From Paenibacillus dendritiformis (GTDB lineage: Bacteria; Bacillota; Bacilli; Paenibacillales; Paenibacillaceae), in NCBI RefSeq assembly GCF_021654795.1, contig NZ_AP025344.1, forward strand, positions 3,596,501 through 3,660,500: a stretch of DNA of 64,000 nucleotides. The letters run 5' to 3'. The position numbers were made by a program, and so were the translations under genes. This document shows, piece after piece, positions 38,018 to 47,882 of this stretch. Numbering within the stretch: the first letter of the stretch is position 1; each line of letters starts with the position of its first letter. Under the pieces are notes generated by a model that searched no databases, was not told the DNA's origin, and worked only from the letters and a program-made list of their open reading frames with translations.

Positions 38018-40873
38018 CTATTTTTCGTGCTCGCTTAACCACGCTTCGATTCTGGGCACCAGCTGCACATTGGCCATGTGCTCCATCTTCGGCCCAGGAA
38101 GCGAATATAAGAAATGTTTGCCGTAGCTCGTCTCGATTACCCGCGTATCGTACACGATGACGATGCCTTTGTCCTGAGCGGTCCGCACAAGGCGTCCGAA
38201 GCCCTGCTTGAAGCGGATGACCGCCTGCGGAACCGAATATTTCCGGAACGGGTTCTGCTTCTGGCGCTTCAGCCGATCGCATTTGGCTTCGACGAGCGGA
38301 TGGTTCGGCGGCTGGAAGGGCAGCCGGACAATGGCGAGACAGGTAAGCGCGTCGCCGGGAATGTCGACGCCTTCCCAGAAGCTGCTCGTACCGAGCAGCA
38401 CGGAGGCCGGCTGCTCCCGGAAGCGGCGAGTCAGCTTGCTGCGGTTCCCGCTGTCGATGCCTTGGCCCAGCACCTGGATGCCGCTTGCGCTCAACGCTTC
38501 CTTCAGCGGGTCGTACACATCCCGGAGCATGCGGTACGAAGTGAACAGGACGAGCATCCTGCCGCGCGTGACGAGCGCCACATCCCCGATCGATTTCGCG
38601 AGCGTCTGATTGAAGACTGCGTCGGACGAGCCTTTGACGCTGGGGAAATCCCGCGGGATTACGACCAGCGCCTGCTCCCGGTAATTGAACGGGGAAGGCA
38701 GAATCACCGTATGCAGCCTGCCGTCATTGGCGGCTTCCGCAAGGCCGATCTGTTCCTGCACGAACTGAAAGGACTTGTCGACGGACAGCGTCGCCGAAGT
38801 GAGGATGACGCTCTTTTTCGGTTCGAAGAAATACCGGTTCAGCGCGTCGCTCACATCAACCGGCACGGCATACATTTGCAGCGACTTGAATTTGAACTGC
38901 GTATTGCCCTCCATCCAGTAGACCGTCTCCGGATCCGATCCTTGCATGAACAGGCGGAAATCGTCGCGCACCTGTCCTACATCCTTCAGCAGCCCGCTAA
39001 TATCGACGATGACGCCTTCGAGTTCTTCGTCATCGGCCTCTTTCCACTCATTGACCAGCTTTTCGCCCGAGCGCACGATGTCGCTGAGCCGGGTGTGGAT
39101 CGATTTTTCCAGCTCCACCGCTTCGGGCCACTCTTCCGGACGCTCGCCGGCCGGGAGACGAAGCACCGTCTGTCCGCCCTCGAATTGACCGGCTTCCCCC
39201 GAAGGAAGCAGCTGATACAGCATATCATGCAGCCGATCCCATTGCTCCTTGACGTCGACGATCTGCTGGAGCAGCTTATCGATCCCTTCGGCCCAGATAA
39301 GCGCTTTCTCATGGCCTGACAACCGGAGGCGCTGTTGAAGCACGACAAGAGCGCCGCTCTTGCTGTCTTTGAACAGCCGGGTCAGCGGGTGAATGAGTGA
39401 AAAATATTGCAAATTCGTCCCCAAGTGCTTGCCGGCCGTCTCCTCGAAATGATGGGCCTCGTCAATGACGAGATGCTCATAGCTTGGCAGCAGACGATGG
39501 TCGGCCATCACGTCGGTAAACAATAACGAGTGGTTCGTAATGACGATATCGGAGAGATTCGCGTTATTTTTGGCCCGGTGATAGAAGCAGCGGCGGAACC
39601 AAGGACAGGAACGGTTCAGGCAGGAATCGCTGTCGCTCGAGACCGAATCCCAGAACTCGGGCCCTTTATGCACGAGATGCAGCTCCTCGTCATCTCCATG
39701 TTCCGTCCGGCTGAGCCATACGAGCAGCTGCGCCGCTGTAATGCTGTCATCTCTTGCGTGAACGAACTCTCTGTTACTTATTTTATGTTCAAATTTACGC
39801 AAACACAAATAGTGACTGCGTCCTTTTAAGATCGAAACCTTGAATGAAAAAGGAACAATCTGCTCCAATAGCGGCACATCGCGCTGTCTCAGCTGCTCCT
39901 GCAGGTTGATCGTATGGGTGCTGACCACAACCTTCTTCTCGTGAAGAACGCTGTGATACAGGGACGGCAGCAAGTAGCCGAGCGACTTGCCCGTTCCCGT
40001 TCCGGCTTCGATCAGCAGATGCTTATTCTCATCGAGGCACTCCATCACTTCGTTGAACATCTGCTCCTGGGAGGCCCGAGGCTCGTAGTGATCCAGCATC
40101 GCTTCCATCCGCTGCTTCACTTCATCGAGAAAGTGGCGGAATGATTTGCCGGCCAGCGGATTGTCCGCGGACGCGTCGCGAGGCGGCGGCGTATCGGTCC
40201 AATCGTCGTGCTTGAGCATCAATTGGCGGTAAGGGAAGTAGCCTTCCTCCTCCCAGCTTGCCATATTCCGCTCCCGTTCGCTCAGCTTCTCCGCCAGCAG
40301 CCACTTCAAATCGCGTTCTTCGTGATCCCCGAACACATCCACGACGCCTTGCAGCGTAAGCAATGGCAAGTCGTCAATGGCTTCCATGCACCGGCGGAAG
40401 ATCTCGGCCGTCGCAAGCGCATCGCTGTCCGCCTGATGAGGCCGATCATGCGCAATGCCGAAATCATGAGCTACGGAACCTAGCTGATAAGAAGGAAGCG
40501 AAGGGAACAAAATGCGAAGCAGCTCGATCGTGTCCAATATCCGGCCGGTGAACGGCAAGTAACCCGTCTGCTCCAGGGCCTGCCGCAAATATTGGTAATC
40601 GAAGCCGACGTTGTGGCCGACCAGGATCACGTCGCTCAGCAGCGGGACCATCCCGGTCATGGCCTCGTCCAGTTCTGGCGCATCCTGAACATCGTTATCG
40701 GAAATCCCCGTAAGATTCGTGATAAATTCGGGTATGCTAACCGTCGGACGGACCAGGGTGTGATATTGTTGCTCTACGTTCAGATCATGCCCCAGAACGA
40801 CAAGGCCAATCTGTATAATTTCATCGCTGGGCTGATTGCCCGTCGTCTCAAAATCCAACACAGCAAATCTCAT
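38018..40873 (-). CDS. dinG: ATP-dependent helicase DinG with N-terminal 3'-5' exonuclease domain
   Basis: A 951-residue Firmicute-type DinG. The DEDD exonuclease begins AVLDFETTGNQPSDEIIQIG and includes VGHNVGFDYQYLR. The XPD-like helicase follows: Walker A EAGTGTGKSLGYLLP near residue 290, DEAH box VIDEAHHFEE, and C-terminal motifs LLGTSSFWEGVDIPG and QGFGRLVRTAQDKG. Cys residues in SHYLCLRKF and CLNRSCPWFRRC could hold an Fe-S cluster, which some Firmicute DinGs lack. It unwinds or degrades DNA in repair. It is followed by rex after 35 nt. Confidence 0.95.
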   Translation of the reverse strand: MRFAVLDFETTGNQPSDEIIQIGLVVLGHDLNVEQQYHTLVRPTVSIPEFITNLTGISDNDVQDAPELDEAMTGMVPLLSDVILVGHNVGFDYQYLRQALEQTGYLPFTGRILDTIELLRILFPSLPSYQLGSVAHDFGIAHDRPHQADSDALATAEIFRRCMEAIDDLPLLTLQGVVDVFGDHEERDLKWLLAEKLSERERNMASWEEEGYFPYRQLMLKHDDWTDTPPPRDASADNPLAGKSFRHFLDEVKQRMEAMLDHYEPRASQEQMFNEVMECLDENKHLLIEAGTGTGKSLGYLLPSLYHSVLHEKKVVVSTHTINLQEQLRQRDVPLLEQIVPFSFKVSILKGRSHYLCLRKFEHKISNREFVHARDDSITAAQLLVWLSRTEHGDDEELHLVHKGPEFWDSVSSDSDSCLNRSCPWFRRCFYHRAKNNANLSDIVITNHSLLFTDVMADHRLLPSYEHLVIDEAHHFEETAGKHLGTNLQYFSLIHPLTRLFKDSKSGALVVLQQRLRLSGHEKALIWAEGIDKLLQQIVDVKEQWDRLHDMLYQLLPSGEAGQFEGGQTVLRLPAGERPEEWPEAVELEKSIHTRLSDIVRSGEKLVNEWKEADDEELEGVIVDISGLLKDVGQVRDDFRLFMQGSDPETVYWMEGNTQFKFKSLQMYAVPVDVSDALNRYFFEPKKSVILTSATLSVDKSFQFVQEQIGLAEAANDGRLHTVILPSPFNYREQALVVIPRDFPSVKGSSDAVFNQTLAKSIGDVALVTRGRMLVLFTSYRMLRDVYDPLKEALSASGIQVLGQGIDSGNRSKLTRRFREQPASVLLGTSSFWEGVDIPGDALTCLAIVRLPFQPPNHPLVEAKCDRLKRQKQNPFRKYSVPQAVIRFKQGFGRLVRTAQDKGIVIVYDTRVIETSYGKHFLYSLPGPKMEHMANVQLVPRIEAWLSEHEK

Positions 40874-40990
40874 TATCTGTTAATTCCTCTCACCGATTTC
40901 TGTTCTTAGCATAACAGATGATCGGCTATTTGGAAATGCACAGAGGGAAACATCTGTGCGTATTTTTTACGAACAGGTTTCCCTCTCTGG

Positions 40991-41623
40991 TTACGGCATG
41001 TGAATCCACTCACCGCCATATTGCAAATGATCGCCATCCGACAGACACGCTTTCAAGTTCAAAACAGGCTCTGGCAGTGAAGGATCAAGCAGATGCGCTT
41101 TGCTGAAGTATTCCTTCGCTTTGGAAAGATCCCGCTGCTCGGCGCTGATGCACCCCAAGGCATTGTAAGCGATCGCTTTGAGGCATTTGCTCTCGGTCAG
41201 AGGAATGATGAGCTGAAAATGATGTCCCGCTTCCTGATTCCGGCCCAGATGCAAATAACTCATGGCCAAATAAATACGGCTGTCGATATGGTCCGGCCTT
41301 ATCGATGCCGCCGCTTCCAAATGCTTGACGGCTTCATCATACATCATCAGCATGTAGTATCCCTGACCTCGCTGGAACGGATCCGTAAAATCGGGCAACG
41401 CCGGCTGCGGCTGCGCCTCGATCCCGTCATTGGAACTGTGAGGACGCAGCGCGGCGAGCTTCTCCTCGAACCGAAGCCACTCCTCCACGATGTAATCGCT
41501 CATGGTGGACAGCACCTTCAATTGCCGGTCCAGTTCCTGCTTGCGCTCTCCCGCCGCTTGGGGATACTGGCGAATTAATTCATCCAGCACTTCATTCATC
41601 GTCGCGAATACTTGTTGCAGCAC
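40991..41623 (-). CDS. TPR-repeat protein
   Basis: A soluble 210-residue protein. The first 60 residues are helical and charged (ELIRQYPQAAGERKQELDRQ). From about residue 85 there are tetratricopeptide-like repeats (GYYMLMMYDEAVKHLEAAAS, IYLAMSYLHLGRNQEAGHHF, AYNALGCISAEQRDLSKAKE, ending FSKAHLLDPSLPEPVLNLKA). TPRs mediate protein contacts. It sits between panD and dinG, where B. subtilis has no clear counterpart that I recall. Function unknown. Confidence 0.75.
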   Translation of the reverse strand: MLQQVFATMNEVLDELIRQYPQAAGERKQELDRQLKVLSTMSDYIVEEWLRFEEKLAALRPHSSNDGIEAQPQPALPDFTDPFQRGQGYYMLMMYDEAVKHLEAAASIRPDHIDSRIYLAMSYLHLGRNQEAGHHFQLIIPLTESKCLKAIAYNALGCISAEQRDLSKAKEYFSKAHLLDPSLPEPVLNLKACLSDGDHLQYGGEWIHMP

Positions 41624-41809
41624 GATTCCATCCCACCTTTACGAGTGATGCGTATCGTCGATAACGGATCTACGTTCATTGTGTGTTAAGGGGGTGGATT
41701 TCATTCCGCGCTCCAACGTTTCCCCAACGGAGCCTGGCGCTGTCAAGGGCTTGGCCTTAGCTGGGGGAGACGTGCATGCGCCCGCCGTGAGAGCGGCCAT
41801 TGGATCGTA

Positions 41810-42196
41810 TTATTTAATCGTCGCGTGAGCTTCCGTTCCGGCCAGCAATTCCACCGGCTTGTTCTCCCCATCGACGAACACGATTTTGGGCTGATAGGAA
41901 CGCGCTTCTTCGTCGGTCATCGCGGCATAGGAAATAATAATGACGTTGTCTCCGGGCTGCACAAGCCGCGCTGCCGCTCCGTTCAGGCAGATGACCCCGG
42001 AATGGCGCGGACCCGGAATGACGTAAGTTTCCAGACGGGCGCCGTTGTAATTGTTGACAATCTGCACTTTCTCATTGGCCCAAATGTCGGCGCATTCCAT
42101 CAGATGCTCATCGATCGTGATGCTGCCCACATAATTTAAGTTGGCCTCCGTCACCGTCGCGCGGTGAATTTTCGATTTCATCATTTCACGGAACAT
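41810..42196 (-). CDS. panD: Aspartate 1-decarboxylase precursor
   Basis: Makes beta-alanine for pantothenate. The pyruvoyl enzyme is self-cleaved between Gly and Ser in [11 protein letters not shown] (residues 24-25), seen here intact. [20 protein letters not shown] is the conserved centre. Its 128 residues are normal. The start lies 16 nt inside the end of panC, so panBCD is a tightly coupled operon. Confidence 0.97.
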   Translation of the reverse strand: MFREMMKSKIHRATVTEANLNYVGSITIDEHLMECADIWANEKVQIVNNYNGARLETYVIPGPRHSGVICLNGAAARLVQPGDNVIIISYAAMTDEEARSYQPKIVFVDGENKPVELLAGTEAHATIK

Positions 42197-43092
42197 AAGC
42201 GTCCTCCTTGACGGCTGAACAGCCGGTTGTCGATTAAGCGGGTCCGACCGAAGCGGACCGCCAGCGCGATAAGCACGTCGCTCCCCGCCTGGCCGAGCGG
42301 TTCCCCGGAAGGCAGCGCCTGCAGCGCCGGGAACGTCAGGATGTCAACGTAATCAATATCCGCCAGCGGCGCTTCCTCGATAACCTGACGGATGCGGGAC
42401 TTTACTTCTTCCGCCGTAAGCCCGGGTTCCTGCTCCAGCCATTCCTCCGCCATGCGGAGCGAGCGCGATAAGCCGAGCGCCTGCTTCCGTTCCTCCCCGC
42501 TCAGGTACACATTCCGGGAGCTGAGCGCGAGCCCGTCCGCTTCCCGCACGATAGGGCAAGGCACGATCGCGACGTCGAAGTTCAGGTCGGCCACCATCTG
42601 TTGAATGACGGCCACCTGCTGCGCATCCTTCATTCCGAAGTATGCGCGATCGGGCTTGACGATATGGAACAGCTTGGCGACGACGGTCGTGACGCCGTCG
42701 AAATGGCCCGGGCGGGACGCCCCGCACAGCGGCTCGGTCACTTCCCGCACATGTATCGTCGTCTTCGTCGGCTGCGGATACATTTCTTCCGGAGACGGCA
42801 GAAAGACGATATCGATGCCAAGCGAAGCCGCGAGCTTCAGATCCCGCTCCTCGTCGCGAGGATATCGGGCCAGATCCTCGTTCGGCCCGAATTGGATCGG
42901 ATTGACGAAGATGCTCAGCACGGTGACCGCGCAGTGCTCCTTCGCCTGCCGCATCAGACTGGCATGGCCTTCATGAAGATAGCCCATCGTCGGGACGAAT
43001 CCGACCTCCGCCGGCCCCGATTGCCGTTCCGCTTCCTGCCGCAGCCTGCGGACCTCGGTCCGCAACTCGGGGATGGTCCGTACGATGATCAT
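42181..43092 (-). CDS. panC: Pantothenate synthetase
   Basis: Joins pantoate and beta-alanine using ATP. Class-I-synthetase-like motifs [20 protein letters not shown] and [17 protein letters not shown] are clear, with [16 protein letters not shown] downstream. Its 303 residues exceed the E. coli enzyme slightly, as in Bacilli. The start overlaps the panB stop by 4 nt and the end overlaps panD by 16 nt. Confidence 0.96.
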   Translation of the reverse strand: MIIVRTIPELRTEVRRLRQEAERQSGPAEVGFVPTMGYLHEGHASLMRQAKEHCAVTVLSIFVNPIQFGPNEDLARYPRDEERDLKLAASLGIDIVFLPSPEEMYPQPTKTTIHVREVTEPLCGASRPGHFDGVTTVVAKLFHIVKPDRAYFGMKDAQQVAVIQQMVADLNFDVAIVPCPIVREADGLALSSRNVYLSGEERKQALGLSRSLRMAEEWLEQEPGLTAEEVKSRIRQVIEEAPLADIDYVDILTFPALQALPSGEPLGQAGSDVLIALAVRFGRTRLIDNRLFSRQGGRLCSVK

Positions 43093-43961
43093 CGGCCATC
43101 CCCCTCTTCCTGGCCCGCATGCCCGTACAATTGGACCTGCACTTCTTCGTCTGCCGCGAACGAATGGCCTTCCGCCGGGAAGGCTCCCGCTTTTACCTCA
43201 CGAACGTAGGCCCCGATTCCCTCTTCAATTATGGCGCCGATATCGGCATAGGTTTTGACGAACCGCTTCTCGCGGTAATCCGCCGTATAGCGCAGCAGAT
43301 CGTGGAATACGAGCACCTGTCCGTCGCAGCCCGCTCCCGCCCCGATCCCGATCGTCGGAATCGAAAGCCGTTCCGTAATATAAGCCGCCACCTGCGCCGT
43401 CACCAGTTCCAGCACAATCGCGAAGGCGCCGGCCTTCTCCAGCGCCAGGGCATCCTCCAGCAGGCGGTTCGCATCCTCGGCCGTCTTCCCTTGAATGCGG
43501 TAGCCGCCGATCTGATGCACCGACTGCGGCGTCAAGCCGATATGGCCCAGGACGGGCACCCCTGCCTGCACGCACGCTTCGACCGTACCCGCGATCTCTC
43601 TGCCGCCCTCCATTTTGACCGCATGGGCATGGCCTTCCTGCATAATGCGGCGGACGCCGGCCAGCGTGTCCGACATGCTGCCGTGATAGGTCATGAACGG
43701 CATATCTGTCACGATGAAGGTGCGGGGCGCTCCCCGGCGCACGGCCCGCGAATGATACACCATATCGTCGAGCGTGACCGGCAGCGTCGAGTCATAGCCG
43801 AGCACGACATTGCCCAGGGAATCGCCGACGAGTATCAGATCGACGCCGGCCGCTTCCGCGAGCTGGGCCGACGGATAATCATACGCCGTAACCATGGCCA
43901 GCTTCTCCCCGCGCCCCTTCATCGCTTTCATTTTCACAATGCTTAACGGTTGTGTTGCCAT
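43089..43961 (-). CDS. panB: 3-methyl-2-oxobutanoate hydroxymethyltransferase
   Basis: First committed enzyme of pantothenate synthesis. Signatures: VTAYDYPSAQLAEAAGVDLI, LVGDSLGNVVLGYDSTLPV, VKMEGGREIAGTVEA and HIGLTPQSVHQIGGY. I take ATG 43961 (MATQPLSIVKMK) because family members begin there; ATG 43970 is closer to the AAAGGAG and remains possible. It is first in panBCD. Confidence 0.95.
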   Translation of the reverse strand: MATQPLSIVKMKAMKGRGEKLAMVTAYDYPSAQLAEAAGVDLILVGDSLGNVVLGYDSTLPVTLDDMVYHSRAVRRGAPRTFIVTDMPFMTYHGSMSDTLAGVRRIMQEGHAHAVKMEGGREIAGTVEACVQAGVPVLGHIGLTPQSVHQIGGYRIQGKTAEDANRLLEDALALEKAGAFAIVLELVTAQVAAYITERLSIPTIGIGAGAGCDGQVLVFHDLLRYTADYREKRFVKTYADIGAIIEEGIGAYVREVKAGAFPAEGHSFAADEEVQVQLYGHAGQEEGDGR

Positions 43962-43997
43962 CTCGTACATCCATCTCCTTTTGCAGAGGCTGTTCAA

Positions 43998-44090
43998 AAA
44001 GTCCGCTGCATCGCGAAACCTTTGTGAACCCGGACCGTTTGGGGCCGGCCTCCTTTTGTTGTTCGGCCTCGGTTCTTCTCTTTAGTGTGC
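43998..44090. repeat. Possible dispersed intergenic element upstream of panB
   Basis: The minus-strand text ends CGGACTTTTTGAACAGCCTC, a type of sequence I associate with insertion-sequence ends or dispersed repeats in Paenibacillus, and contains GGCCGGCCCC and a spurious AAAGGAGG. No ORF of a known family is present. The identification is a recollection, not a search result. Confidence 0.3.
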
Positions 44091-44091
44091 G

Positions 44092-44131
44092 CAAAACAAA
44101 AAAACCTTTCAGCATCTCCTGCTAAAAAGGT
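44092..44131 (-). terminator. Rho-independent terminator downstream of birA
   Basis: ACCTTTTTAGCA pairs with TGCTGAAAGGT (minus strand) and is followed by TTTTTTTGTTTTG. It ends the cca-birA message about 195 nt after birA and separates it from panB. The 44132-44325 gap holds no recognisable gene. Confidence 0.8.
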
Positions 44132-44325
44132 CACCAAAGAGAAAAAGAGGTCGCATGCGGACGTCCTTCTGTCTCGGTCCCTTCGGCTCAGAGCAGATAC
44201 GTGCATCACGTTCGTCAAGGAATATGTACTTGTCGGCACGATGTTCCTTGCTTACCCGGGTGAGTGCGATTCTCTGCCGAGATACCGCCTCACCGACTAC
44301 AGTATAGCAGATCCTTGGATCGGTT

Positions 44326-45297
44326 TCACCCGGAAAAATGCACATCCCCGGAAAAAACTTTTTGCACCGCTCCCGTCTTGTCCCTGACCAGAAGAGCGCC
44401 GGATTCATCCAGTCCCACCGCTACGCCCTCCAGCGGCCCCTGCGGGGTCTCGACGGTCATCCGGCGGCCGAGCGTGATGCTCTGCGCCTCCCACAACGTG
44501 CGGATGGGCCCGAACCCTTCCTCCTCGTACAAGCGGTACAACTGCTCGAGCTCCTGCAGGCAGGCCGCCACCAGCGACGCCCGGTCGATTTCCTGGCCTG
44601 TCACGATCTTCAACGACGTCGCCCGGTCTTGCAGCTCCTCCGGGAAGTCCGCGGCCTCCAGGTTGACGCTAATGCCGATGCCGGCAATCACATAGAGCAG
44701 CCGCTCGTCCTCGGCGGCCGACTCAAGCAGGATGCCGGCCACTTTTTTGCCGTCGGCCAAGATGTCGTTCGGCCATTTGATCCCGAGCGGGGCCGACGTC
44801 AGCTTCTTCATCGCCCGGAACATCGCGACCGCCGAGAGCAAGGTCAGATGCGGCGTATACGGCAGCGGAATGCGGGGGCGCAGGACGATGCTCATCCAGA
44901 CGCCCTTGCCTGCCGGCGAATGCCAGACATGCCCCTGGCGGCCCCGGCCGCCCGTCTGTTCCTCCGCCAGCACGACCGCCCCCTCTGGCACGCCTTCCTT
45001 CGCCCAGGCGGCCGCTTCGTTCTGCGTTGACTCCGTCTTTTCCAGGATGCGCAGCCGGTTGCCGAAGGCGCCCGGCGCCAGCTTGCCGAGGAGGGCCGCC
45101 TCATCGAGCCGGGTCGGCTGGGTCACGAGCCGGTACCCGAGCTTCGGCACGGCGTCGAAGGCGTAGCCCTTGGCGCGGAGGACGTTGATCTGCTTCCAGA
45201 CGGCCGTCCGCGTAATCTGGAGCCGGCGGCTCAATTCCTCGCCGGAAATATATTGATCCGGGTGTTCCCGGAACCAGTCCAGTAGTTTTTGATTCAT
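44326..45297 (-). CDS. birA: Biotin-protein ligase / biotin operon repressor BirA
   Basis: A 323-residue bifunctional protein. The N-terminal HTH (ISGEELSRRLQITRTAVWKQ) makes it the repressor type. The ligase has ESTQNEAAAWAKEG, the biotin/AMP loop GGRGRQGHVWHSPAGKGVWM and KWPNDILADGKKVAGIL. The start at 45297 overlaps the cca stop by 4 nt (ATGA); the same frame stays open far upstream as antisense-like text within cca but lacks homology, so the long version is rejected. Confidence 0.95.
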   Translation of the reverse strand: MNQKLLDWFREHPDQYISGEELSRRLQITRTAVWKQINVLRAKGYAFDAVPKLGYRLVTQPTRLDEAALLGKLAPGAFGNRLRILEKTESTQNEAAAWAKEGVPEGAVVLAEEQTGGRGRQGHVWHSPAGKGVWMSIVLRPRIPLPYTPHLTLLSAVAMFRAMKKLTSAPLGIKWPNDILADGKKVAGILLESAAEDERLLYVIAGIGISVNLEAADFPEELQDRATSLKIVTGQEIDRASLVAACLQELEQLYRLYEEEGFGPIRTLWEAQSITLGRRMTVETPQGPLEGVAVGLDESGALLVRDKTGAVQKVFSGDVHFSG

Positions 45298-46583
45298 TCT
45301 TTGTTCCACTCTTTCTCCACGTATTTCCTGAGCGCGTCGCGCTCGTTCGGCACGTCGCCGAGCGCGACCGCAAGCCAGGCGGCTTCGAGCGCCTCGCGAA
45401 GCCACGGCCCGGCCGGCCGTTCCGCCGTTTGGAGCAGATCCCCGCCCGTCAGGGCGATATCCGGCAAGCGGCGGACGGCGATGCGCTGGAGCGAGGCTTC
45501 GCCGTCCCGCAGGAACGGCGCAAGCCGCTCCTCCGGCACGCCGGCCAGCGCCGTGCGGCAGGCGTGCCATCCGCGGAGCGCGTCCTCGCCGCAGGCGTAG
45601 AGCGCTTCCGCGTAGGCCCGGCGCCAGGCGCGCTCGCCGCCGGGCCCGGCCAGGGCGGCCTCGCCTCCGGCCGCCAGCCGCTCCTCCGCGCGCAGGACGC
45701 CGAGCACTGCGTCCTGCTGCGCGCCCGAGAAGCGAAGCGCCTGCACGATGCGCTTCGCTTCCGCCTCGCCGGCCGCCAGGCCGAGCAGCAGCGCGGCGAA
45801 GCGCAGCTCGGGTCCATCCACCGCTCCGAGCGCGCACAAGAGCCGCGGCCAGCCGTCCGGCGCGGGGCCCGCCAGCGCGCCGAGCGGCTCCTTCGCATAG
45901 CGCAGGAGCCCGCTGCGCGCCAGCATGGCCCACCCGCGGGCCGGATCAGATCCCGCGGTCAGCTTCCACAGCTCGTCGCGCACCCGTTCCATCGCGACAT
46001 AGCGCAGCGTCTCCCGCTGGCGGAGAAGCGCCCGCCACGTCGACTTGGCGATGCGTCCGCCCAGCAGCGACGCGAACCGGACGCCCCGCAGCATCCGCAG
46101 GGCGTCCTCGCGGAAGCGCGTCTCGGGATCGCCGACGCAGCGGATAAGGCGCCGTTCCAAATCGTCCCGGCCGCCAAACGGATCGCGAAGGCGCCCTTCG
46201 ATATCAAGCGCCATCGCGTTGATGGTAAAATCGCGGCGGCGGAGATCCTCCTCCAGATCGCCGATGAACTCGACCTCTTCGGGCCGCCGATGATCCTCAT
46301 AGGCCGATTCCTTGCGGAACGTCGTCACCTCATAGGTATAATGAGCCGTGACGACCGTTACCGTCCCATGCGCGAGTCCCGTGGGCACGACGCGCCGGAA
46401 CAACGCCGTCACCTGCTCCGGCAGAGCGGAGGTGGCGATATCGATGTCGCCGATCGGCCTGCCAAGCAGCCTGTCCCGCACGGAGCCTCCGACAATATAA
46501 GCTTCATGCCCCGCGTCCAGCAAGCGGCGCATCACTTCCCGAGCCTCCGCGTACAGCAATTCTTCTTCAAGATTTCCTTTCAT
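45294..46583 (-). CDS. cca: CCA tRNA nucleotidyltransferase
   Basis: Adds or repairs the CCA end of tRNA. Class II signatures: IVGGSVRDRLLGRPIGDIDI with the catalytic Asp pair, RRRDFTINAMALDIEGRLRD and RCVGDPETRFREDALRMLR. The C-terminal half is very rich in Ala, Gly and Arg and in GC, more than its neighbours, with less visible similarity. Its 429 residues fit. It is coupled to birA as in B. subtilis. Confidence 0.94.
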   Translation of the reverse strand: MKGNLEEELLYAEAREVMRRLLDAGHEAYIVGGSVRDRLLGRPIGDIDIATSALPEQVTALFRRVVPTGLAHGTVTVVTAHYTYEVTTFRKESAYEDHRRPEEVEFIGDLEEDLRRRDFTINAMALDIEGRLRDPFGGRDDLERRLIRCVGDPETRFREDALRMLRGVRFASLLGGRIAKSTWRALLRQRETLRYVAMERVRDELWKLTAGSDPARGWAMLARSGLLRYAKEPLGALAGPAPDGWPRLLCALGAVDGPELRFAALLLGLAAGEAEAKRIVQALRFSGAQQDAVLGVLRAEERLAAGGEAALAGPGGERAWRRAYAEALYACGEDALRGWHACRTALAGVPEERLAPFLRDGEASLQRIAVRRLPDIALTGGDLLQTAERPAGPWLREALEAAWLAVALGDVPNERDALRKYVEKEWNKE

Positions 46584-46654
46584 CCCTGGGTCACCCCTTT
46601 ACATGCAAGCGCGCGCAATGGCAGCCATTGCGCGCAATAGATTCCGGCTCTACG

Positions 46655-47815
46655 TTAACAGACGGGCTTCGGAATGCCTGCCTCTTGGCCGAGCACCCGG
46701 TAATAAATTTTTTCATACTCCCATGTAATCAGATCGTTACAGAAATCGTGGCGTGCCCGATGCAGACACGCATCGCGCATCGTCTCGGCGAGCCGCGGCT
46801 GGCTCAGCAGCTGAATGGCGTAATCGGCCATCGCTTCCGTATCTCCGATCGGGGCAAGGAATCCGGTCTCTCCATGCTTCACCAGCTCCGGAATTCCTCC
46901 GGCCTCCGAACCGATTGTCGGCACGCCGCAAGCCATCGCTTCAAGGGCAACCAGACCGAAGCTCTCTTTCTCCGAGGGAAGCAGCAAGCAATCGGCCATC
47001 GAGATGACTTGGGCGATTTCATCCTGCTTGCCGAGAAAGTGAACCCGGTCCTCCAACCCCATCTCCCGGATTTTGCACTGCACCTTCGGCATATCCGGCC
47101 CTTCGCCGACGAACACGAGACGGGCAGCCACTTCCTGTTGCACGCGATAAAAGATATCCACGACATCCGCCACCCGCTTCACCGGTCGGAAATTTGAAAT
47201 ATGCATCAAAATTTTTTCAAACGGATAAGCGAATTCAGCGCGGAGCTGAGCGACATCCCGCGGATAATAGACGCGCTTGTCAACGAAGTTATAGGTCAAA
47301 TCGATCGGACGGGCGATATCCAACAGCTCCCGTGTTTCTTTGATCAGATCTTGGGAAACGGCAGTAACCGCATCGCTCTCATTGATAGCGAACCGAATCA
47401 TATCCTTGAGCGATTCATCCTGGGCGAGAACGGTAATATCCGTCCCGTGCAGCGTCGTGACGACCTTCAGATTCGGATGAGACATCTGCTTGGCCAGGTA
47501 GGCGCACACCGCATGCGGCACGGCATAATGAACATGCAGGACGTCCAGCTGCTGCATATTGGCTACCTGCGCCATTTTATTCGCCAGCGACAAATCATAG
47601 GGCGGATAGCGAAAGACATAATAATCGTTGACATCCACTTCATGATAGTAGATATTCTTCAAGAACCCGGATCCGAGGCGGAATGGTATATTGTGGGTAA
47701 TAAAGTGCACTTGATGGCCGCGCTCCGCCAGAAGCTTCCCCAGCTCGGTCGCAACGACGCCGGAGCCTCCGAGAGACGGATAGCAGGTAATTCCGATTTT
47801 TAGTCCTTCCTTCAA
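46655..47815 (-). CDS. bshA: N-acetyl-alpha-D-glucosaminyl L-malate synthase (bacillithiol step 1)
   Basis: A GT4 glycosyltransferase making GlcNAc-malate. Signatures: KIGITCYPSLGGSGVVATEL, HVHYAVPHAVCAYLAKQM, TLHGTDITVLAQD and PSEKESFGLVALEAMACGVP. The start is TTG 47815, 7 nt after AGGAGGG; a longer frame lacks homology. bshB1 lies 67 nt upstream on the same strand. The order mgsA-bshB1-bshA-cca-birA matches B. subtilis. bshC is not in the window. Confidence 0.94.
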   Translation of the reverse strand: MKEGLKIGITCYPSLGGSGVVATELGKLLAERGHQVHFITHNIPFRLGSGFLKNIYYHEVDVNDYYVFRYPPYDLSLANKMAQVANMQQLDVLHVHYAVPHAVCAYLAKQMSHPNLKVVTTLHGTDITVLAQDESLKDMIRFAINESDAVTAVSQDLIKETRELLDIARPIDLTYNFVDKRVYYPRDVAQLRAEFAYPFEKILMHISNFRPVKRVADVVDIFYRVQQEVAARLVFVGEGPDMPKVQCKIREMGLEDRVHFLGKQDEIAQVISMADCLLLPSEKESFGLVALEAMACGVPTIGSEAGGIPELVKHGETGFLAPIGDTEAMADYAIQLLSQPRLAETMRDACLHRARHDFCNDLITWEYEKIYYRVLGQEAGIPKPVC

Positions 47816-47882
47816 GCCGATTCCCTCCTGTCTGTTCGAAAATGCTTCGTTGCATGGCATCCATCATGCCCTGAACGGATAT

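Noticed and set aside
45298..45933. A 212-residue N-terminal extension of birA
   Set aside because: It lies within cca in another frame, is extremely Arg/Ala/Gly-rich, and the real birA start (ATGA overlap with cca) fits the family N-terminus.
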